Under the pieces are notes generated by a model. That model searched no databases, was not told where the DNA came from, and was given only the letters and a program-made list of their open reading frames with translations. From positions 1 to 49,873 of IMG/VR virus record IMGVR_UViG_3300045977_000222: a DNA stretch of 49,873 nucleotides. The stretch is one strand, 5' to 3'. The stretch comes from a virus. A program made the translations under genes and the position numbers. Below, piece by piece: positions 1-7,540 of the stretch (the first letter of the stretch is position 1; each line of letters begins with the position of its first letter).

Positions 1-1
1 C

Positions 2-121
2 GCCTCGCGGCGGGACTGCTGGTGCCAGCCCCGGCTGATTCGCGAGGCGGGCGCGGCGGTCGTGGTGGTGCATCAGAGCGCCGACGGGCGCGAGCTGGTC
101 GAGCAGCACGGAGTGCAGTGA
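2..121 (+). CDS. 3' end of a truncated hypothetical protein
   Basis: An open frame enters from the left window edge and stops at TGA 119-121. Its last residues include a hydrophobic run (GAAVVVVHQS) followed by DGRELVEQ. The stop overlaps the next ATG by one base, the same coupling used along the next 3 kb, which supports it as a real gene. No family is recognised from the fragment. Confidence 0.55.
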   Translation, partial: ASRRDCWCQPRLIREAGAAVVVVHQSADGRELVEQHGVQ

Positions 122-432
122 TGATCCGCCACGTCTACGTTGGTGGCTGCTACGGTGACGACGGCCCGCCGGAGGTCGTCGCTGAGTCCGTTGAAGCGGC
201 GATGCAGTCCCTCATGAAGGGCTACCTCCCGGCTGACCAATACGAATACGACGGCGGCGAACAGGTGCGCTGGGTCTGTCAGTTTGTGGACGGGTGGATC
301 TTTCGCTGCACCGCCACCATCGGCACCTCTCAGCTCTACGTCGAACGGTTTGACGTGCTGGGCGAAAGCCCCGATCCGGATCCGGATCCGAAGGTGCCGG
401 CAAAGGCTGGGAAAAAGGCCGATGTCGCATAA
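121..432 (+). CDS. Hypothetical phage protein, 103 aa, with DP repeat tail
   Basis: The start is ATG 121 (MIRHVYVGGCYG), coupled to the preceding stop and preceded by a GGAG-like site at 111-114. An upstream in-frame ATG at 22 would add a low-complexity Gly/Arg leader and is disfavoured. The body is a mixed acidic/aromatic small domain. The C-terminus carries a PDPDPDP stretch encoded by tandem GATCCG hexamers near 374-391, followed by a lysine-rich end. No known family is recognised. It is the second gene of an overlapping run of small genes. Confidence 0.65.
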   Translation: MIRHVYVGGCYGDDGPPEVVAESVEAAMQSLMKGYLPADQYEYDGGEQVRWVCQFVDGWIFRCTATIGTSQLYVERFDVLGESPDPDPDPKVPAKAGKKADVA

Positions 433-598
433 GCGGGCTTCCGTGAACCCGGCGAAGCCAGCCAAGACGGTCGAGGTGCGGCTCGCCGATCTCGAGGCGC
501 TCGAGGCGCGCGGCCTGATCGTCTTTGAGCACGACGAGGAGGGGCGCCTGCGCCTGCGCCTCCGCGAGCCTGCGCGAGGAAAGGAGTCCATCGAATGA
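422..598 (+). CDS. Hypothetical phage protein, 58 aa, charged
   Basis: It starts at ATG 422 (MSHKRASVNPAKPAK), inside the end of the previous gene, with an 11-nt overlap. The chain is mostly helix-forming and charged, with a repeated ADLEALEARGL segment and an acid/arginine-rich end. An AAGG motif lies just upstream of the start. Function is unknown. Confidence 0.6.
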   Translation: MSHKRASVNPAKPAKTVEVRLADLEALEARGLIVFEHDEEGRLRLRLREPARGKESIE

Positions 599-777
599 CG
601 ACGAGCGTGCATCCCGTCCTAGTCGCGTGCGTGCGTCCGGTCCTGACCTTCGGCTTCGTCACGCTGCCGCAGTGGTGGTGCTGGTGGCGCCACCGCCCGC
701 CGACGCCGCAGGTCGTGTCCCCGCGGTGGCGCGCTCAGCGGCTCTACGAGGACGGCCTGCGGGGCGACCACCCGTGA
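595..777 (+). CDS. Hypothetical Trp-rich small protein, 60 aa
   Basis: The start is the ATG of an ATGA overlap (595-598), preceded by an AGGAAAGGAG ribosome-binding site. The protein has a hydrophobic N-terminal third and a Trp cluster (PQWWCWWRHRP), then an arginine-rich tail. The PQW motif recurs in the gene at 1019-1228, so the two may be distant paralogues. The hydrophobic part is too short for a confident membrane call. Confidence 0.55.
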   Translation: MTTSVHPVLVACVRPVLTFGFVTLPQWWCWWRHRPPTPQVVSPRWRAQRLYEDGLRGDHP

Positions 778-1022
778 TCATCGCGGTGGCCGGCGAATTC
801 CTTGAGTGCTGCTGGGAGGACGACACCTTCGTCGGCATCGATCTGCATGGCCGTGTCCGCCTGCGTATCAGTTGGACCGGCTGGGGGGCGCTGACGCGGA
901 TCCAGCGGCTCACCCTGGTGTGGGACCTCTGCGCCGTCCTGGTCTTTCCCAGTTACTGGCACGCGAACGCCACGCGGCGGCTCGATGAGCCGCGTCCGCT
1001 GCCGGCGGAGCCAGGCGCATGA
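774..1022 (+). CDS. Hypothetical phage protein, 82 aa
   Basis: A GTG start at 774 forms a GTGA overlap with the previous stop. The longer open frame upstream of 774 reads through other genes and is not supported. The protein begins MIIAVAGEFLECCWEDD and looks like a compact beta-rich domain (LHGRVRLRISW) followed by a hydrophobic segment (LVWDLCAVLVFPSYW). No family is recognised. Confidence 0.55.
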   Translation: MIIAVAGEFLECCWEDDTFVGIDLHGRVRLRISWTGWGALTRIQRLTLVWDLCAVLVFPSYWHANATRRLDEPRPLPAEPGA

Positions 1023-1228
1023 CGGGGTTCGTGCTGCTGAAGCCGCCGCAGTGGTTCCTGCTGGTGGACTGGACCTGGGCGACCGCCGCCGACCTGCTGC
1101 GCTTTCGCTGGCCGGCGGTGGCGGTGTTCGCGTCCTACGCGCGCGCGGATCGGGCGCGTCGCACCTATGGGCGTCGGGCCTGGCGGGCGATGACGATCCT
1201 GCCGATCACGGGAGGGAACCATGGCTGA
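1019..1228 (+). CDS. Hypothetical small hydrophobic protein, 69 aa
   Basis: The ATG at 1019 overlaps the preceding TGA. The N-terminal half is hydrophobic and Trp-rich (PPQWFLLVDWTW, then RWPAVAVFASY), possibly one membrane-associated segment. The C-terminal half is basic (RARRTYGRRAWR). It shares the PQW pattern with the 60-aa gene at 595. Function is unknown; a membrane role is only a guess from hydrophobicity. Confidence 0.55.
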   Translation: MTGFVLLKPPQWFLLVDWTWATAADLLRFRWPAVAVFASYARADRARRTYGRRAWRAMTILPITGGNHG

Positions 1229-1439
1229 TGCCCCGGAGGACGATTCTCGCTCCCTGGCGGAGGCGCTCGAGGCCATCGAGGTCGTCGACGACGTCGACGT
1301 CGCCCGCTGCGAGGGCACGATCCATGTCTGGTCGTCGTTCTTCGCGCCGGGCGATGCCTGCGCCTGCGGGCGCTTCGCGCTCAGCCAGGGCGAGGACGGC
1401 CGGCTGCGCACGGTCGAGAGGACGACTCTCGATGCCTGA
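1221..1439 (+). CDS. Hypothetical acidic phage protein, 72 aa
   Basis: It starts at ATG 1221 after a GGAGGG ribosome-binding site at 1211-1216 and overlaps the previous gene by 8 nt. The N-terminal half is acidic. The C-terminal half has a CACGRF motif and a tidy strand-turn pattern (FALSQGEDGRLRTVE). A single Cys-x-Cys pair is not enough for a zinc-site call. No known family. Confidence 0.6.
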   Translation: MADAPEDDSRSLAEALEAIEVVDDVDVARCEGTIHVWSSFFAPGDACACGRFALSQGEDGRLRTVERTTLDA

Positions 1440-1674
1440 CCATCTGGCGCCGACGCCGGGGTCGATCGCCGCGCGCACGGCGCCGCCCGTGAGCGTCTTC
1501 TGTGCGTGCGGGGCGCAGTGGCACGGCGCGATCGTGGCGCGCGCGAAGGACACCATCGCCGCGCACCGGGCCCGCGCGAACGCGCATCATCCGGTCTGCT
1601 GGCTGGTGCCGCACCGGGTGTTCAAGCGGCGGTTTATCTGTCTCTGTCCGGACTGCAAGCGGGCACGGGGATGA
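1432..1674 (+). CDS. Hypothetical Cys-rich phage protein, 80 aa
   Basis: ATG 1432 lies 8 nt inside the previous gene. The protein carries CACG near residue 25, several histidines in the middle (AHHPVCW) and CLCPDCKR at the end, so it could bind zinc through its cysteines. The end is strongly basic. The stop is coupled to the next start by an ATGA overlap. Family and role are unknown. Confidence 0.6.
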   Translation: MPDHLAPTPGSIAARTAPPVSVFCACGAQWHGAIVARAKDTIAAHRARANAHHPVCWLVPHRVFKRRFICLCPDCKRARG

Positions 1675-1925
1675 CACTCACGATCACGCGCACCGACATC
1701 ATCGAGGTCGAGCCGGTGCCCGGCACGCCGCTCGCGGAGGCGAGTGCCGCCGCGCAGCTCGCCGCCTTCCGCGCTGCCTTCACGAAAACGATCTTCGATG
1801 ACCATTCGGGCCTGGCGCTCGAAACGTCAGACGGCGAGTGGGCATACCAGTATGTCGACCACGTCAGCGTGCAAGTGGGCTTTGTGCCGGCGGACCCGCC
1901 GCCGAGAAATGGCGAGGAACCATGA
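1671..1925 (+). CDS. Hypothetical phage protein, 84 aa
   Basis: The ATG at 1671 overlaps the previous TGA. The sequence MTLTITRTDIIEVEPVPG suggests beta strands, followed by an alanine-rich helix and an aromatic tail (WAYQYVDHVSVQVGF). No motif of a known enzyme or DNA-binding fold is visible. It is coupled to the next gene by ATGA. Confidence 0.6.
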   Translation: MTLTITRTDIIEVEPVPGTPLAEASAAAQLAAFRAAFTKTIFDDHSGLALETSDGEWAYQYVDHVSVQVGFVPADPPPRNGEEP

Positions 1926-2719
1926 GTTTGGCCTGCGACATCAGACCCACCGGCTCGCTCGAGATTGGCGCGCAGCGCGTCGACCGGATCGGGTTCTACA
2001 ACGCGGAGGGCATGTTCATTGGATCGCTCTGCCTCGGCGGGCCGAAGGGCGACGTGCTCTTCGTCGACGGCGTCGAGGTCAGCATCTGCCAGGAGGGCGA
2101 CCCGCCGCAGCTGCGGCTCGCCACGCGCGACCAGCAGGGCGTGCAGATGGGCGGCGTCGTGCAGGGCTGCGCGCTGCGCCTCGGCGAGGACGTGCATGAG
2201 AACCTGGCGCAGGTCCAGATCGGCGGCAAGGCCGATGACGCCCCACCCGGCACGTATCAGGGGTCGCTGCTCGTCAAGGTCCGCACGAACATGGGGCCGG
2301 ACGAGGACGGCATGCAGACCGGCCTCGCCATCACGCCGGCCTACGAAGGCCGCATCTGGGGCGGCCTGCCGAACAGCCCGGGGAACCTCGGCAAGCATGC
2401 GAACGCCGGCGACGATGGGCCTTACATCTGCCCCGGGCACGGCGGCACGGCGCCGACGCCAGGTCCGGAGCAAGTCGACACGCTGTGGGCGCCGGACGGC
2501 TCGGCCTTCACCCAACAGCAGGGGCCGCCCGACTTCAACTTCGTTACCTACACGACGTCGGTCCCGTTCTCGAAGGCGCCTGAGCATGTGGTCGCGATCT
2601 TCGATGCCGTGAGCACGGTCGCGCGGCTCACCGCCGCTGAGGCGACGCTGCGCGACTACGACGCGCGGCTCGACCGGCTCGAGCGCAAGCACCGCCCGCC
2701 AGGGAAGCGGACGCGGTGA
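1922..2719 (+). CDS. Hypothetical phage protein, 265 aa, beta-rich
   Basis: This is the largest gene of the first run, with an ATG at 1922 in an ATGA overlap. The first 120 residues read as repeated short strands and turns (IGFYNAEGMFIGSLCLGG). The middle is Gly/Pro-rich, and the last 40 residues form a probable helix (VARLTAAEATLRDYDARLDR) with a basic tail. The pattern is compatible with a minor structural protein with a C-terminal coiled coil, but this is inference from composition only. The GTGA at its end starts the next mini-gene. Confidence 0.7.
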   Translation: MSLACDIRPTGSLEIGAQRVDRIGFYNAEGMFIGSLCLGGPKGDVLFVDGVEVSICQEGDPPQLRLATRDQQGVQMGGVVQGCALRLGEDVHENLAQVQIGGKADDAPPGTYQGSLLVKVRTNMGPDEDGMQTGLAITPAYEGRIWGGLPNSPGNLGKHANAGDDGPYICPGHGGTAPTPGPEQVDTLWAPDGSAFTQQQGPPDFNFVTYTTSVPFSKAPEHVVAIFDAVSTVARLTAAEATLRDYDARLDRLERKHRPPGKRTR

Positions 2720-2799
2720 GCCAGGTGGCGGAAGTCGCTGCGTGGATTGTCGCCGTCACCGTGACGCTGGTGTTGATCTGGCTGGGGGACCGGCGGTGA
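2716..2799 (+). CDS. 27-aa single-pass membrane mini-protein
   Basis: A GTG start at 2716 is coupled by GTGA to the preceding stop, and its own stop overlaps the next ATG (TGATG at 2797-2801). The peptide is about 20 hydrophobic residues (AAWIVAVTVTLVLIWLG) capped by DRR, a clear single transmembrane segment with a positive C-terminal end. It could be a holin-like or membrane-signalling peptide. Its size gives no homology information. Confidence 0.5.
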   Translation: MSQVAEVAAWIVAVTVTLVLIWLGDRR

Positions 2800-3077
2800 T
2801 GACGTGGCAGACGGCGGCGCCGCGCGCGCGCGTCTGCGGGTTCTGCAGTCCGCCGCGGGTGATTCCGATCGGGGAACGCTACCTCGAGATCGGGACGCGG
2901 CCGGCCTCAATCCGCTGTCTCGACTGCGCAACGACGCGCTGGGGCCTCGAGCCACCCGCCGAGCTCGCGCGGCCGGAGGACACGAGCGGCAACGAGGCGT
3001 CGGACGCCCCGCCACGGGAACGCCCGTGGCTCGACTGGATGCCGCGCGACTGGAAGCAACGCGCGGCGGGGGAATGA
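2799..3077 (+). CDS. Small zinc-ribbon-like protein, 92 aa
   Basis: ATG 2799 overlaps the previous TGA. Two CxxC pairs (CGFC and CLDC) about 26 residues apart suggest a zinc ribbon in the first half. The second half is acidic and disordered, with a Trp-rich end (RPWLDWMPRDWKQR). It may bind nucleic acid, but this rests only on the cysteine pattern. Confidence 0.6.
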   Translation: MTWQTAAPRARVCGFCSPPRVIPIGERYLEIGTRPASIRCLDCATTRWGLEPPAELARPEDTSGNEASDAPPRERPWLDWMPRDWKQRAAGE

Positions 3078-3081
3078 TGCG

Positions 3082-3597
3082 ATGACCCGCAGGCCGCGCG
3101 TGGTTCGCCCGACACCGGACACTTACGCCGTGGTGGTGCGGCGGCTACGTTTCGATGAGGTGGCAGCCTTGCAGGCGTTGGTTAACCGTCGTCGTGCGGA
3201 CATTCCGCCAGCTCTCTATGAAGCGGTGATTAAGGCGTGCGGATGTGCCATCGCGTTGCATGACCGGCGCGAAGAGGCAACCCAGCGAACAAAGGCATTA
3301 CAGGCGAGGCAGGAAGAGGGCCGCCGACTGGCGTCGACCATCATCGAGGCGTGGAGGGATGGCCAGTCCGTTGGGCAGATTGCGAAGGCCTTGGGTCTAA
3401 GGACAGGCGCGGTGCAGTACCAAGTGGATCGTGATCGCAGACGGCGATTGTCCAACGCATTGCAGGCGAAATATGGCGACGCGAGCGTCTCGGGCGAGCA
3501 ATTCAGGCAACTGAAAGCGGAATGCAGGAACCGGAGGGCGTATGCCGTTGAAGAGTGGCCGCTCGGAGAAAGTGATTCGCCAGAACATCCGCACTGA
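3082..3597 (+). CDS. HTH-containing phage protein, 171 aa
   Basis: Starts at ATG 3082, preceded by a GGGGGAATGATG-type purine site. Residues about 95-120 (GQSVGQIAKALGLRTGAVQY) read as a helix-turn-helix of the resolvase or sigma-like type. A basic helix (DRDRRRRLSNAL) follows. The middle is a long, probably coiled-coil helix. The gene uses more A/T-ending codons than its neighbours (GTT, CGT, ATT, TTG), which suggests recent acquisition. It is probably a DNA-binding regulator; its target is unknown. Confidence 0.7.
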   Translation: MTRRPRVVRPTPDTYAVVVRRLRFDEVAALQALVNRRRADIPPALYEAVIKACGCAIALHDRREEATQRTKALQARQEEGRRLASTIIEAWRDGQSVGQIAKALGLRTGAVQYQVDRDRRRRLSNALQAKYGDASVSGEQFRQLKAECRNRRAYAVEEWPLGESDSPEHPH

Positions 3598-3676
3598 GGT
3601 CGCGCACGGGAAGCCGCACAAACAGGCGGTGGCGATCGCGCTGCGGAAGGCGGGCGTGCCGAAGAAGAGCCGGTAA
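3542..3676 (+). CDS. DUF6496-like small phage protein, 44 aa
   Basis: Starts at ATG 3542 within the end of the HTH gene in another frame and stops at TAA 3674-3676, preceded by an AGGAACCGGAGG site. The sequence MPLKSGRSEKVIRQNIRTEV followed by GKPHKQAVAIALRKAG matches the consensus I know for DUF6496: a short basic N-terminus, a conserved N-x(4)-E helix and KQAVAIAL. Such proteins are common in phages and their function is unknown. The overlap with the upstream gene is 56 nt. Confidence 0.75.
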   Translation: MPLKSGRSEKVIRQNIRTEVAHGKPHKQAVAIALRKAGVPKKSR

Positions 3677-3678
3677 AC

Positions 3679-3987
3679 ATGCCCGCTCGCCGGGCGTCTA
3701 CAGTAGACGAAAATAGACCCGCGCGTCGACGCGCCAGCGAGGTGCCGAAACCGTCGTGCCCCTGGTGCGGCGGCACCCGCAGCGCGGTCTTTCGCTCGGC
3801 CTATGCCCCGTTCGGGGACGGCTACCTGCGCCGGCGGCAGTGCCGTGACTGCGGCCACGAATTCCCGACCATCGAGATCCTTGACGCGGAGCGGTTCGAA
3901 CGGCAGCTGACGCTGGCTGGCCTGACGCTCCGCGACCTGGGCCTGACCCGCACGGCGCTGGGACGGGCGAGGTCCTTTCCGCAGTAG
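3679..3987 (+). CDS. NrdR-like zinc-ribbon protein, 102 aa
   Basis: ATG 3679 follows the previous stop directly. Residues 27-70 hold CPWCGG and RRRQCRDCGHEFPTIE, the zinc-ribbon signature of NrdR N-termini (CPxC...RRRxCxxCxxxFxTxE), but there is no ATP-cone domain. The remainder is a short helical tail (RFERQLTLAGLTLRDLG). It is probably a small DNA-binding regulator. A paralogue with the same ribbon and the same EILDAERF/LTLAGLTLRD tail lies on the minus strand at 34086-34373. Confidence 0.75.
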   Translation: MPARRASTVDENRPARRRASEVPKPSCPWCGGTRSAVFRSAYAPFGDGYLRRRQCRDCGHEFPTIEILDAERFERQLTLAGLTLRDLGLTRTALGRARSFPQ

Positions 3988-4053
3988 CGTCCCGCTAACT
4001 CGCCGCATTAGTACCAGCACCGCCCATTAGGGCGTGCGCACGATCAGGCCCGC

Positions 4054-4347
4054 GTGGCCGCAGGCAAGAAAACAGGCGGCCGCACTAAGGGCACCCCGAA
4101 CAAGCGGACAGAGCAGGTCCGGACGTTTCTCGATCGCGTGTTCGAGCAGGCGTTCAGGTCCAAGGCGCTTGAGAAGAAGCTGGTCAAGAAGATCATCGCG
4201 CTCGAGTTGGACCCGCGGCTGCTGACGCTGCTGCTGCACTACTACGCGGGCCGCCCGGCGGTGGCGGTCGACCACACGGTCGAGGGCACCTTGACGCTGG
4301 CGCAAATCATCGCGGGCGAGGTGCCGGCGACCGAGCCCGAGGAGTAA
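4054..4347 (+). CDS. Basic phage protein with GGR-KGTPNK motif, upstream of terminase
   Basis: A GTG start at 4054 is the only reasonable start. The N-terminus KKTGGRTKGTPNKRTEQ is a basic motif common in phage proteins encoded just upstream of large terminases. The rest is helical and ends in an acidic tail. It could be a terminase accessory or divergent small subunit, but a more classical TerS lies at 33483. The 66 nt upstream (3988-4053) hold no gene and no clear promoter. Confidence 0.6.
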   Translation: MAAGKKTGGRTKGTPNKRTEQVRTFLDRVFEQAFRSKALEKKLVKKIIALELDPRLLTLLLHYYAGRPAVAVDHTVEGTLTLAQIIAGEVPATEPEE

Positions 4348-4351
4348 GCCG

Positions 4352-5143
4352 ATGCCGCTCACCGCGAAGGACAACGGCCCCGAGCTCAAGCCGGGGGACT
4401 ACGTGAAGATGGAGTGGGTCATCTCGCGGGTCTTCCTCGACCAGGACGTGGTCATGGTGATCCGCCCTGGTACCGGGGGCCGGTCAGCCGCCTCGCCCCA
4501 GGTGGTGACGGTGCGGATTGGTACCGGGAAGACCTCGCTCAAACTCCTGCCGACCGGGGCGCCGCTCGCGCCCGGCACGCGCTGCCTGCTGCTCTGGCGG
4601 ATCGCGCAGGTCTATCCCTCCACCGGGACAGTGCTGGTGGCGCGGACGGGCATCGGCGGCAGCATCGACATCCCGGCGGCCATTACCTGTACCGCCGGCG
4701 CGCTGGCGGCGGAGCTCGAATATGTCCCACCCGAGGACGTGAAGGCGCCGCTCCTGCTGACGCGCTCGGACGTGCCGTATGGCCTCGAGCGGGCCGTCGA
4801 CCGGGAGGCCGCGACCGACGACATGCTGCCCTACACCTTTGAGTGGGGCGACTACGACTGGAGCGCGACCGTGGACCCGCCGCCGGTCCTGGTGGCCCTC
4901 GAGCCCGATCGCGTCCTGGCGGGGAGCCCCAATTTCACCCTCCGTGCGATCGGGGAGGCCTTCACGGTCGCCTCGACCATTCTCTGGGACGGGGTCGCGC
5001 TCGCCACCACGTTCGTGTCGCCGACCGAGCTCACCGCACCCATCAACATGGGACCCATCGGGGCTGACAGTATTGCGGTCACGGTGCGCAACGGGGACGG
5101 CGCCCAGAGTGCCCCGCTCACGTTCCTCGTCACGCCGCCCTGA
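4352..5143 (+). CDS. IPT/TIG-domain virion-associated protein, 263 aa
   Basis: ATG 4352 lies 4 nt after the preceding stop. Residues 1-125 form a beta-rich region with repeated strands (VVMVIRPGTGG, VVTVRIGTGK, TVLVARTGIGG). From about residue 178 (PPPVLVALEPDRVLAG to APLTFLV) the sequence fits an IPT/TIG immunoglobulin-like fold, often found on phage surface or tail proteins. It is placed directly before terL. A role as a decoration or adhesion protein is inferred. Confidence 0.65.
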   Translation: MPLTAKDNGPELKPGDYVKMEWVISRVFLDQDVVMVIRPGTGGRSAASPQVVTVRIGTGKTSLKLLPTGAPLAPGTRCLLLWRIAQVYPSTGTVLVARTGIGGSIDIPAAITCTAGALAAELEYVPPEDVKAPLLLTRSDVPYGLERAVDREAATDDMLPYTFEWGDYDWSATVDPPPVLVALEPDRVLAGSPNFTLRAIGEAFTVASTILWDGVALATTFVSPTELTAPINMGPIGADSIAVTVRNGDGAQSAPLTFLVTPP

Positions 5144-5145
5144 CG

Positions 5146-6726
5146 ATGTGGGCAGTCCTGACGATGTGGGTCGGCCTGCTCGTCGTGGCAGGGCTCAGCG
5201 TGTTTGAGGCCGAACGCGCGGCCGCCGCGCGCCTGGCGTCGTGGCGCGAGCTGCCCTACGGCGCCTGCCGGTTCGTGCAGGACCAGTTCGGGGCGACGCC
5301 CGACCCGTGGCAGGAGCGGCTCCTCGTCGCCTTCGCCGACCCGACCATCCAGCGCATTTCGCTCCAGGCCTGCGCCGGCCCCGGCAAGACCTGCGGCGAG
5401 GCGTGGTGCGGCTGGTATTTCCTGGCGACCCAGGTGTCGCGGGACGGGGACGGGTTCGAACACCCGAAGGGGTTCGCGACCTCGATCACCGAGGTCAACC
5501 TGCGCGACAACCTCTGGGCCGAATTCGCCAAGTGGCAGGCGCGCTCCGACTACCTGCGCCAGGCGTTCACCTGGACGAAGGAACGCATCTTCCAGAACGA
5601 CTTCCAGGCGACGTGGTTCCTGGTCGCGCGCACCTGGCCGAAGACGGGCACGGCGGACGAGCAGGGCCGCACGTTCTCGGGGCTCCACGGCAAGAACGTC
5701 CTCGTCCTGGTGGATGAGTCGGGCGCGATTCCGCCGACGGTCCTCCGCGCCGGCGAGCAGGCGCTCCCGAACACGCGGTTCGGGAAGATCCTGCAGGGCG
5801 GGAACCCCATCTCCTACGAAGGGATGCTCCACGAGGCGGCCGTCCGGCTCCGGCACCTGTGGCATGTGATCCGGGTGAGCGGGGATCCGGACGATCCCGA
5901 GGCCTGGGTGAATGCGCCGCGGGTGGCGGTGGCGCTGCCGGGGCAGCAGACGCCGGCTGAATGGGCCCGCGAGCAGATCCAGACCTACGGCCGCGAGAAC
6001 CCGTGGGTCAAGGCCTACATCCTCGGCAAGTTCCCCGAGAAGAGCATCAACACGCTGCTGACGCTGGAGGAGGTCGAGGCGGCGATGGCGCGCGAGCTCG
6101 CCCCGCAGCAATACCAGGGCGGGCAGAAGCGGCTCGGGATCGACGTCGCGCGGTTCGGCGACGACCGGACCGTCATCTTCGCGCGGCAGGGATTGAACGC
6201 GCGGGTGAAATCCTCGCCCGTCGTCATGCGGGGCGCCCCGACGACCGACATCGCCGCCCGCGTCCTGATGGCGAAGGCGCGCTGGCAGTCCGAGGTGGAG
6301 CTGATTGACGACACGGGCCACTGGGGGCACGGCGTCCTCGACCAGCTGCGGGCGACCGGCGTGCCGGCGCTCGGCATCGTCTTCCACGCCCAGGCGATCA
6401 ATCCCCGCTACCGGAACCGGCGGGCCGAGATGTGGCTCGAGATGGCCGAAGCGGTCAAGGGCGGCGTGGCGCTCCCGGCGCATGTCCCCGAGCTCGTCGC
6501 CGAGCTGACCACCCCGACCTACACCTTCGTCGGCGGCGCATTCGCGCTCGAGGAGAAGGACCAGGTCAAAAAGCGCCTCGGGCGCTCGCCGGACATCGCG
6601 GATGCCCTGGCGCTGACCTTCGCGATCCCTGACCAGCCGAACGAAGTGCTCGCGCGTCTGGCACAGGGCTCCATGGGCAAGGCCGACACCGACTACGACC
6701 CGTTCCGTCCAGGAGCGTCGTCGTGA
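5146..6726 (+). CDS. terL: Terminase large subunit
   Basis: This is the packaging motor, an ATPase plus headful/cos nuclease acting at the portal. Residues 75-82 are the Walker A (ACAGPGKT) and residues 186-192 the Walker B with catalytic Glu (LVLVDES). The C-terminal RNase H-like nuclease begins at GIDVARFGDD (Asp333 region). The length of 526 aa is normal. The N-terminus from ATG 5146 is oddly hydrophobic (MWAVLTMWVGLLVVAGLSVF) and lacks a good ribosome-binding site, so a start at GTG 5200 or later is plausible. The C-terminal ADTDYDP motif recurs out of frame at 34033-34053. Confidence 0.92.
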   Translation: MWAVLTMWVGLLVVAGLSVFEAERAAAARLASWRELPYGACRFVQDQFGATPDPWQERLLVAFADPTIQRISLQACAGPGKTCGEAWCGWYFLATQVSRDGDGFEHPKGFATSITEVNLRDNLWAEFAKWQARSDYLRQAFTWTKERIFQNDFQATWFLVARTWPKTGTADEQGRTFSGLHGKNVLVLVDESGAIPPTVLRAGEQALPNTRFGKILQGGNPISYEGMLHEAAVRLRHLWHVIRVSGDPDDPEAWVNAPRVAVALPGQQTPAEWAREQIQTYGRENPWVKAYILGKFPEKSINTLLTLEEVEAAMARELAPQQYQGGQKRLGIDVARFGDDRTVIFARQGLNARVKSSPVVMRGAPTTDIAARVLMAKARWQSEVELIDDTGHWGHGVLDQLRATGVPALGIVFHAQAINPRYRNRRAEMWLEMAEAVKGGVALPAHVPELVAELTTPTYTFVGGAFALEEKDQVKKRLGRSPDIADALALTFAIPDQPNEVLARLAQGSMGKADTDYDPFRPGASS

Positions 6727-7097
6727 GAGTGGCGCGCGGGCGGACTGACGCGGAGCTCGGGCAGGCCCTGTTTGGGCCGCCGGGAGATCTGGGCCTACTT
6801 GAGGCGGGGAACATCGATCTCCGCAAGCAGCCGCGCGTGAAGAACCCGGACGGCACGACGAGCACCGTGCGCTCGATGAGCATCAACGAGGACGGTATCG
6901 AGATTCTCATCCCGACCGTCGAACACGCCGGCAAAGGGCTGCTGAGCGACGAGGACGCCATCAAGCAGTGGCACCGCACGGGGAAGCATCTGGGCAAGTT
7001 CAAGACGCCCGAGGCGGCGACGGCGTACGCGAAACAACTGCACGAGGCGTATGCGCGCGGCGAGTACGACACGCCGGCGAAGGGATCAGGCCGATGA
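6723..7097 (+). CDS. Conserved phage protein, 124 aa (GNIDL / RVKNPDGT type)
   Basis: A GTG start is coupled to the terL stop (GTGA at 6723-6726). Residues 29-115 (GNIDLRKQPRVKNPDGTTST to KFKTPEAATAYAKQLHEAY) resemble a domain I recognise from many phage virion operons, sometimes fused to large virion proteins. It combines a beta-rich RVKNPDG...VLIPTV core with a C-terminal helix. Function is unknown; the position next to terL fits a virion or assembly role. Confidence 0.75.
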   Translation: MRVARGRTDAELGQALFGPPGDLGLLEAGNIDLRKQPRVKNPDGTTSTVRSMSINEDGIEILIPTVEHAGKGLLSDEDAIKQWHRTGKHLGKFKTPEAATAYAKQLHEAYARGEYDTPAKGSGR

Positions 7098-7540
7098 CGG
7101 TGCGCCCGGCGACCGAGGCCGATGTGCCGGTGCTGATCGAGATGGGCTGTCGGTTCATTGCGTCGAGCCGGTATGCAGGCCTGATGGCCGCGGTGCCGGC
7201 GCAGCAGGCGCAGGTCACGGCGACGCTGCTGGCGCAGGGCGGCTGCTGGGTGCTCGAGGGACCCGAGGGCGTGGTCGGGATGCTTGGGCTGGTGCTCGCG
7301 CCGCTCCCGATGACCGGTGAACTGGCGGCCCTGGAGTGCATGTGGTGGGTCGAGCCCGGCTGGCGGCACGGCGCGTCCGCGCTGCAGATGTGGGAGGAGG
7401 GCGAGGCGTGGGCGCGGAACCAGGGCGCGACGTGCATCCAGATGATTCAACCGGTCGGGCAGGAGGCGCTCGGGGTGCTGTATCGGCGCCGCGGGTATGT
7501 CGCGGTGGAGACGACGTGGCAGAAGCCGCTGGCCGCCTGA
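7094..7540 (+). CDS. GNAT-family N-acetyltransferase, 148 aa
   Basis: The ATG is in an ATGA overlap with the previous gene. The sequence MTVRPATEADVPVLIEMG is the usual GNAT opening (beta1-alpha1). VVGMLGLVL and LECMWWVEPGWRHGASALQM correspond to strands 3-4 and an altered acetyl-CoA loop: the canonical Q/RxxGxG/A is degenerate here (WRHGAS). The C-terminal GVLYRRRGYVAVETTW is the typical family end. It lies inside the morphogenesis operon; its substrate is unknown. Confidence 0.8.
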   Translation: MTVRPATEADVPVLIEMGCRFIASSRYAGLMAAVPAQQAQVTATLLAQGGCWVLEGPEGVVGMLGLVLAPLPMTGELAALECMWWVEPGWRHGASALQMWEEGEAWARNQGATCIQMIQPVGQEALGVLYRRRGYVAVETTWQKPLAA

